Assembly: GCA_964426815.1 (NCBI GenBank)
Contig: CAYRRZ010000030.1
Location: 1-11,233, forward strand
Direction of reading: 5' to 3'
Source: JADZEJ01 sp964426815
GTDB lineage: Bacteria; Patescibacteriota; Patescibacteriia; 2-12-FULL-60-25
DNA: 11,233 nucleotides
Shown here: positions 8,002 through 11,233 of the stretch, in pieces
Layout: every line of letters starts with the position of its first letter
Numbering within the stretch: position 1 is the stretch's first letter
Made by a program: the position numbers and the translations under genes
The notes under the pieces: generated by a model
Database searches by the model: none
What the model was told of the DNA's origin: nothing
The model's input: only the letters and a program-made list of their open reading frames with translations

Positions 8002-8508
8002 CTATTTGATTTCAGCACAAGCCTTGCCTGCAGCTTGGTGAGCTTCGACATTTGCCTTGTGAGCGACTTGCCAAGCATCTACACGAGCCTTGCGAGCGGC
8101 GAGACGAGCTTCATTCGCTGCCTTGCGTTCTGCCTGCCAGGTTTCGCGAGCTGTTTTTGCAGCGGCGGAGTCCTTTGCTTCAAGAGCGGCTTTGCGAGCG
8201 GCGACGTACTTGTCCCAAGAAGCTTTGATTGAAGCTTGGAACTTTTCTTGATCAGCCTTTGCAGCAGCTTCGCGAGCAGACCATGCAGCTTTGGCTGCAC
8301 CCGTGCGCTTTGCTAAAGCCTCTTTGCGGCATTCAAAGCGCTTCGTCATAGCGCCCGTCTTTTCATCCATCTTTTTCAATACTTCTTCTTTCTTTGCTTC
8401 CATTCTTTCTGCCTTCATCATCGAATCGCTCCCTTCCATAGCCATGGCTGGGGTTGCGACGAGAGTAAGAAGAGTTGAGCTAGCGAGAAGAGCTTGTTTA
8501 AGCTTCAT
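8002..8508 (-). CDS. Secreted Ala/Lys-rich helical protein of unknown function
   Basis: I do not recognise this 168-residue protein. It opens with a Sec signal peptide: a basic start (MKLKQ), a hydrophobic core (about 6-19) and a likely cleavage site after the first AMA (residue 23). The mature part is about 145 residues, almost without Pro or Gly and full of Ala, Lys, Glu and Arg; Ala is 45 of 168 residues overall. It should form long helices or a coiled coil. Tryptophans fall at 76, 98, 124 and 146 (gaps 22, 26, 22), each followed within a few residues by a basic residue and Ala, suggesting degenerate internal repeats. Two cysteines (60 and 163) bracket most of the helix and could form a disulfide outside the cytoplasm. 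The ATG at 8506-8508 has no Shine-Dalgarno. With its own promoter and strong terminator it looks like a single, possibly abundant transcript. It should be exported by SecA, encoded nearby. Confidence 0.85.
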   Translation of the reverse strand: MKLKQALLASSTLLTLVATPAMAMEGSDSMMKAERMEAKKEEVLKKMDEKTGAMTKRFECRKEALAKRTGAAKAAWSAREAAAKADQEKFQASIKASWDKYVAARKAALEAKDSAAAKTARETWQAERKAANEARLAARKARVDAWQVAHKANVEAHQAAGKACAEIK

Positions 8509-8536
8509 AATAGAATTGAATGAGTGAATAATGAGC

Positions 8537-8551
8537 CGAGCGAAATGCTCG
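8537..8551 (-). other. Short hairpin in the 5' leader of the secreted-protein mRNA
   Basis: CGAGC and GCTCG form a perfect 5-bp stem around a 5-base loop. It would fall at the very 5' end of the transcript predicted from the promoter at 8559-8587 and could protect the message from decay. A weak terminator for hpf is less likely, as no T-run follows. Confidence 0.35.
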
Positions 8552-8558
8552 ATGCAGT

Positions 8559-8587
8559 CTTATACCGACTAGCAAAGACTTTGTTAC
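8559..8587 (-). promoter_or_regulatory. Sigma-70-type promoter for the secreted helical protein
   Basis: The minus strand has GTAACA (8582-8587, four of six matches to TTGACA), a 17-base spacer and TATAAG (8559-8564, five of six matches to TATAAT). The -35 overlaps the hpf stop codon. The predicted start is near 8552, giving a leader of about 44 bases that is A/T-rich and lacks a Shine-Dalgarno next to the ATG at 8508. Confidence 0.55.
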
Positions 8588-8919
8588 ACACCCGCCTCTT
8601 CATCGGTCTTTCTGCGCTCATCTAACATCTTTTCTTTGCGCTGCGCCAAGGTCTCCCGAAGATGATCCTTCACTTTATCAATAGCTTTGTAGAGATCTTC
8701 TGAATCACGCTCGATCTTGATGCTATCACTTGGCATGATGACATTGGCAGAGCAAGAAAACACTTCACCCTTGTGATGATGATTGCTCACTTTACCAACT
8801 TCCACATCAATCATCTGAATCTGATGTTCAAATTTTTCTAAACTAGAAAACTTTTCTTCCACATAGGCACGAATCGCATCGGTCAATTCAATCTGGGCAC
8901 CGCGAATATTGATGGTCAT
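8584..8919 (-). CDS. hpf: Ribosome hibernation promoting factor, short form (HPF/RaiA family)
   Basis: The family binds the small ribosomal subunit at the mRNA/tRNA channel and stores ribosomes in an inactive state during starvation or slow growth. At 111 residues this is the short form, without the dimerising C-terminal domain of long HPF. Family features are the opening strand and helix (MTINIRGAQIELTDAIRAYV, 1-20), the His cluster and KGEVF stretch (about 47-54) and SEDLYKAIDKVKDHL (about 73-87) followed by a basic, charged tail. The ATG at 8917-8919 starts exactly where the family does; no Shine-Dalgarno precedes it. A plausible promoter lies in the 68-base gap after murB, so it may be expressed apart from the mur genes. 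hpf lies beside secA in many bacteria; here two genes separate them. Confidence 0.93.
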   Translation of the reverse strand: MTINIRGAQIELTDAIRAYVEEKFSSLEKFEHQIQMIDVEVGKVSNHHHKGEVFSCSANVIMPSDSIKIERDSEDLYKAIDKVKDHLRETLAQRKEKMLDERRKTDEEAGV

Positions 8920-8951
8920 ATCAGATAAGATAAGGAATTACGGATAGATAT

Positions 8952-8980
8952 AGGATAAACCCCGCGCAAATGGTTGCCAA
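8952..8980 (-). promoter_or_regulatory. Sigma-70-type promoter for hpf
   Basis: In the gap between murB and hpf the minus strand has TTGGCA (8975-8980, five of six matches to TTGACA), a 17-base spacer and TATCCT (8952-8957, four of six matches to TATAAT, keeping the first two bases and the last). The predicted start is near 8945, giving a leader of about 26 bases. Confidence 0.5.
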
Positions 8981-8987
8981 ATCCGGC

Positions 8988-9968
8988 TTAAAACCCCAAG
9001 TATTGAACCTCGTCTTCGAGAAGAATACCGAGTTCATCGCGGACTTTCATTTTGACTAAGCTGGAAAGCTGAATAACGTCTTGAGCGCGAGCCTGACCGA
9101 GATTGACCAAGAAATTTCCATGAACGGGACTGACTTGAGCTTGACCAACGGCCTTCCCTTTTAAACCAAGCTTATCAATCAACCAACCTGCTGGGATTCG
9201 TTTTGTTTGGAGAAATTCAGCCGGCACCTCGTCTTCGCGCTTGAGAATGTCGAGCGCGGATTCATCTTGAAAATCAAAATTCTTAAACAGACAACCGGCC
9301 GTGAATGCTCCTTGCGGTTGCGATTCTTTGCGCTTAGACATGATGTCGGCGATTTTGGCTTTCGCGACTTCACGATCCCCCGCCTTTAAGCTCAAGGTTG
9401 TAGAAAGGATGATGTGTGACTCATGTTTGAAGCGACTTTCACGATATCCAAAGCCACATTCTGCATTGGTATAGGTTGCAAAAACTCCATCTGACAACCG
9501 AAGCACATCAACCGATGCAACCATGTCTTTCATCTCCCCTCCAAAACAACCCGCATTTCCAAAGGTTGCGCCGCCGATCGTTCCAGGAACACCAACGCCC
9601 CATTCAAAACCTTCCAAACCCGCATCAGCGGTGGCACGAGCAATTAAAGCCGTGAATGCACCCGCCGCAATGCGAACCTGATTCCCCTCGATTTTAAACG
9701 AAGTGTCCGCTGCTTGAATAACCAAACCTTCATAGCCCTCATCTGAGACGAGCAAATTTGAACCGCCACCAATCACGGCGAATGGGACTTTGACTTCTTG
9801 CGCAGCTGAAACTGCGCGCACCAAGTCTTCGGTGGTTTTTGCGACAAAGAAAAATCTTGCTGCTCCACCAATTTTTAAATAGGTGTGGAGCGCCATCGAT
9901 TCATCATGCTTCGCTTGAGGCAAAGCAGAACGAATGGCATCAATTTGTTCGGTGGTGAGTGGGGTCAT
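8988..9968 (-). CDS. murB: UDP-N-acetylenolpyruvoylglucosamine reductase (MurB)
   Basis: MurB reduces the enolpyruvyl ether of UDP-GlcNAc with NADPH through bound FAD, making UDP-MurNAc, the substrate of MurC. The 326 residues show the FAD-binding signatures HTYLKIGGAA (28-37), VIGGGSNLLV (65-74) and GVGVPGTIGGATFGNAG (124-140), then YRESRF (175-180; R176 is the conserved arginine), QGAFTAGCLFKN (219-230) and the terminal EDEVQYLGF, whose E320 is the likely catalytic glutamate. The proton-donor position, Ser229 in E. coli, is Cys225 here, a substitution that occurs in other MurB lineages. The ATG at 9966-9968 overlaps the stop of the upstream ligase as ATGA, implying translational coupling; no Shine-Dalgarno is needed or seen. 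Pairing with a MurC ligase matches a classical cell-wall gene cluster and implies that the cell makes its own peptidoglycan precursor. Confidence 0.96.
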   Translation of the reverse strand: MTPLTTEQIDAIRSALPQAKHDESMALHTYLKIGGAARFFFVAKTTEDLVRAVSAAQEVKVPFAVIGGGSNLLVSDEGYEGLVIQAADTSFKIEGNQVRIAAGAFTALIARATADAGLEGFEWGVGVPGTIGGATFGNAGCFGGEMKDMVASVDVLRLSDGVFATYTNAECGFGYRESRFKHESHIILSTTLSLKAGDREVAKAKIADIMSKRKESQPQGAFTAGCLFKNFDFQDESALDILKREDEVPAEFLQTKRIPAGWLIDKLGLKGKAVGQAQVSPVHGNFLVNLGQARAQDVIQLSSLVKMKVRDELGILLEDEVQYLGF

Positions 9969-11233
9969 ACGAGTGATTGACGAATCGCTCCATCGATATC
10001 CCCGGCACCCATGACAATCAGGATATCGCCTGGCTTGGTTACTTCGCGGGCACGTTGAATCGCTCGTTTTGGATTTTCTGCATACTCGACCAGACGCGTT
10101 CTGCCATATTCTGCATCACGACGCGAAAGCACATCTAAAAAGTCTTTTGAAGAAATCCGTTCGTCTTCAGCCGAGTCACGACCTGCGACATCGTAGATTT
10201 CACATAAAATCAAACTATCCGCTTGATCAAAGCTCGACTCAAATTCAAAGAAGAGGTGCTTGGTTCGATTGCGATGATGCGGTTGAAAACACAAAACGAT
10301 ATGCGAACCTGGAAAGGCCTCATGCGCCGCGGCCAAGGTTTGCGCGACAGCGGTTGGATGATGTCCATAGTCGCTATAGATACGAACGCCCTCATGCATA
10401 CCCAAAGACTCAAAGCGTCGCCAGATGCCAGCAAAGGAGTCGAGCGAAGAAATAGCTTTCGCCATATCTGCTCCAAGTGCTTGTGCCAAAATGAGCGCGC
10501 CAGCCGCATTGATTGCATTAAACAAACCAGGAACTTGCAAACGAACCGTATCGTCTTCGCCCATGGGTGAAATGAGCTGGAATGATTGTACTTCTTGCAC
10601 GGTTTGCGCTTGATTTAACTGCGCAGAAGCTAATTCTGTCGACTGAATAACGTTTCTTTGCTCGATGCGCCAATGTGATTCGGCATTAAACGGAATCACA
10701 CGAATATTATGTGAAGCGAGTTTGGCGGATGCATCCATGAGCAATTGTTTCACGCGCGCATCTGCAATATTCGCAACCACGATTCCTTCCGCTTGAACAT
10801 TGTTCAGCAGCTCTTGAAAGGTCGCGACCATTTCTTCGAGATTCGCATATACATCGGTGTGATCAAGCTCGATATTATTGATGAGCACGGCATGCGGCTT
10901 GAATTCCAAAAAGTGCTTCGCATATTCATCGCCTTCGATAATCACGAGATCAGAAGAGCCAAGGAAGAGATTTCCTTCTTCGAAGTCTGGAACCTTACTC
11001 CCCACCAAAACGGTTGGATGCAGTTCTGCTGCGATTAAGGCTCGACCAAGCATGGCGGTCGTGGTGCTCTTGCCATGCGTACCCGTCACCAAGACAACTT
11101 TTTTATCTAAAAACCATTCACCAAGAAATTGAAAATTGGTGAGTTCAGGAAGAGCACGGCGCTTTGCCTCTTGTCTTTCGCGATTGGTTTCGGGAGCGGC
11201 TGAGGTATAGATCAAGAGCTCCGCATCAGCTGG
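9965..11233 (-). CDS. murC: UDP-N-acetylmuramate--L-alanine ligase (MurC type), N-terminus cut by window edge
   Basis: MurC joins L-alanine to UDP-MurNAc with ATP, the first step of the peptidoglycan stem peptide, in the cytoplasm. The 422 visible residues begin in the last part of the N-terminal Rossmann domain (ELLIYTSAAPETN), then give the ATP loop GTHGKSTTT, the acidic IIEGDEY, NNIELDHTDVY, and in the C-terminal domain YSDYGHHPTAV and CFQPHHRNRTKHLF. The FQPH...RT...F motif favours MurC over the recycling ligase Mpl; the IEGDEY and NNIELDH stretches are somewhat Mpl-like, so the assignment rests on the C-terminal motif and the murB partner. About 40-70 N-terminal residues probably lie beyond position 11233. 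A TTG at 11213-11215 lies in frame, but it is not the start because the conserved reading continues past it to the edge. The TGA stop overlaps the murB ATG. Confidence 0.9.
   Translation of the reverse strand, partial: PADAELLIYTSAAPETNRERQEAKRRALPELTNFQFLGEWFLDKKVVLVTGTHGKSTTTAMLGRALIAAELHPTVLVGSKVPDFEEGNLFLGSSDLVIIEGDEYAKHFLEFKPHAVLINNIELDHTDVYANLEEMVATFQELLNNVQAEGIVVANIADARVKQLLMDASAKLASHNIRVIPFNAESHWRIEQRNVIQSTELASAQLNQAQTVQEVQSFQLISPMGEDDTVRLQVPGLFNAINAAGALILAQALGADMAKAISSLDSFAGIWRRFESLGMHEGVRIYSDYGHHPTAVAQTLAAAHEAFPGSHIVLCFQPHHRNRTKHLFFEFESSFDQADSLILCEIYDVAGRDSAEDERISSKDFLDVLSRRDAEYGRTRLVEYAENPKRAIQRAREVTKPGDILIVMGAGDIDGAIRQSLV

Noticed and set aside
8284..8299. TGCAGC-TTTG-GCTGCA hairpin within the secreted-protein gene
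   Set aside because: It follows from Ala/Lys repeat codons; a 6-bp stem in such a repetitive sequence is not notable.
9965..9968. Recoding of TGA as an amino acid (code 25 or 4)
   Set aside because: The MurC-type ligase ends in TGA at a normal family C-terminus and overlaps the murB ATG, so TGA acts as a stop.
10069..10455. Plus-strand ORF of 128 residues opposite the MurC-type ligase
   Set aside because: It is antisense to the conserved C-terminal ligase domain and has a low-complexity Arg/His composition.

Overview
The window looks like a gene-dense stretch of a Candidate Phyla Radiation (Patescibacteria) genome, most likely from the Parcubacteria side. That placement is an inference from the style of the SecA, MurC, MurB and HPF proteins, the weak or missing Shine-Dalgarno sequences and the very short intergenic gaps. 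TGA is a real stop here (the MurC/MurB junction is ATGA), so the UGA-recoded lineages (SR1/Gracilibacteria, code 25) do not fit. All eight genes I accept lie on the minus strand; plus-strand ORFs are shadows. No gap between genes exceeds about 75 bases. I see no tRNA, rRNA, CRISPR array or insertion sequence.

In transcription order (right to left): the window opens inside a MurC-type ligase (9965-11233, N-terminus off the edge), whose stop overlaps the start of murB (8988-9968). These two are consecutive cytoplasmic steps of peptidoglycan precursor synthesis. Next come a short ribosome hibernation factor (hpf, 8584-8919) and a small secreted Ala/Lys-rich helical protein (8002-8508), each with a plausible promoter of its own. 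A strong hairpin terminator (7953-7993) closes that section.

The second section starts directly in the terminator: an extended -10 box sits in its distal arm, so the next message may be leaderless. It encodes a 1368-residue protein with a transglutaminase-like Cys-His-Asp core and no export signal (3836-7942), then SecA (1028-3808), then a three-helix membrane protein of unknown function (317-1018), and finally the start of a class I SAM methyltransferase (1-267) that runs off the left edge. hpf and secA are neighbours in many bacteria; here a small Sec substrate and the giant transglutaminase-like protein lie between them.

The best candidates for something undescribed are the giant cytoplasmic transglutaminase-like protein joined to secA, the secreted helical protein with tryptophans at near-regular 22-residue spacing, the AT-rich membrane protein, and a perfect 15-bp inverted repeat inside the methyltransferase coding sequence.
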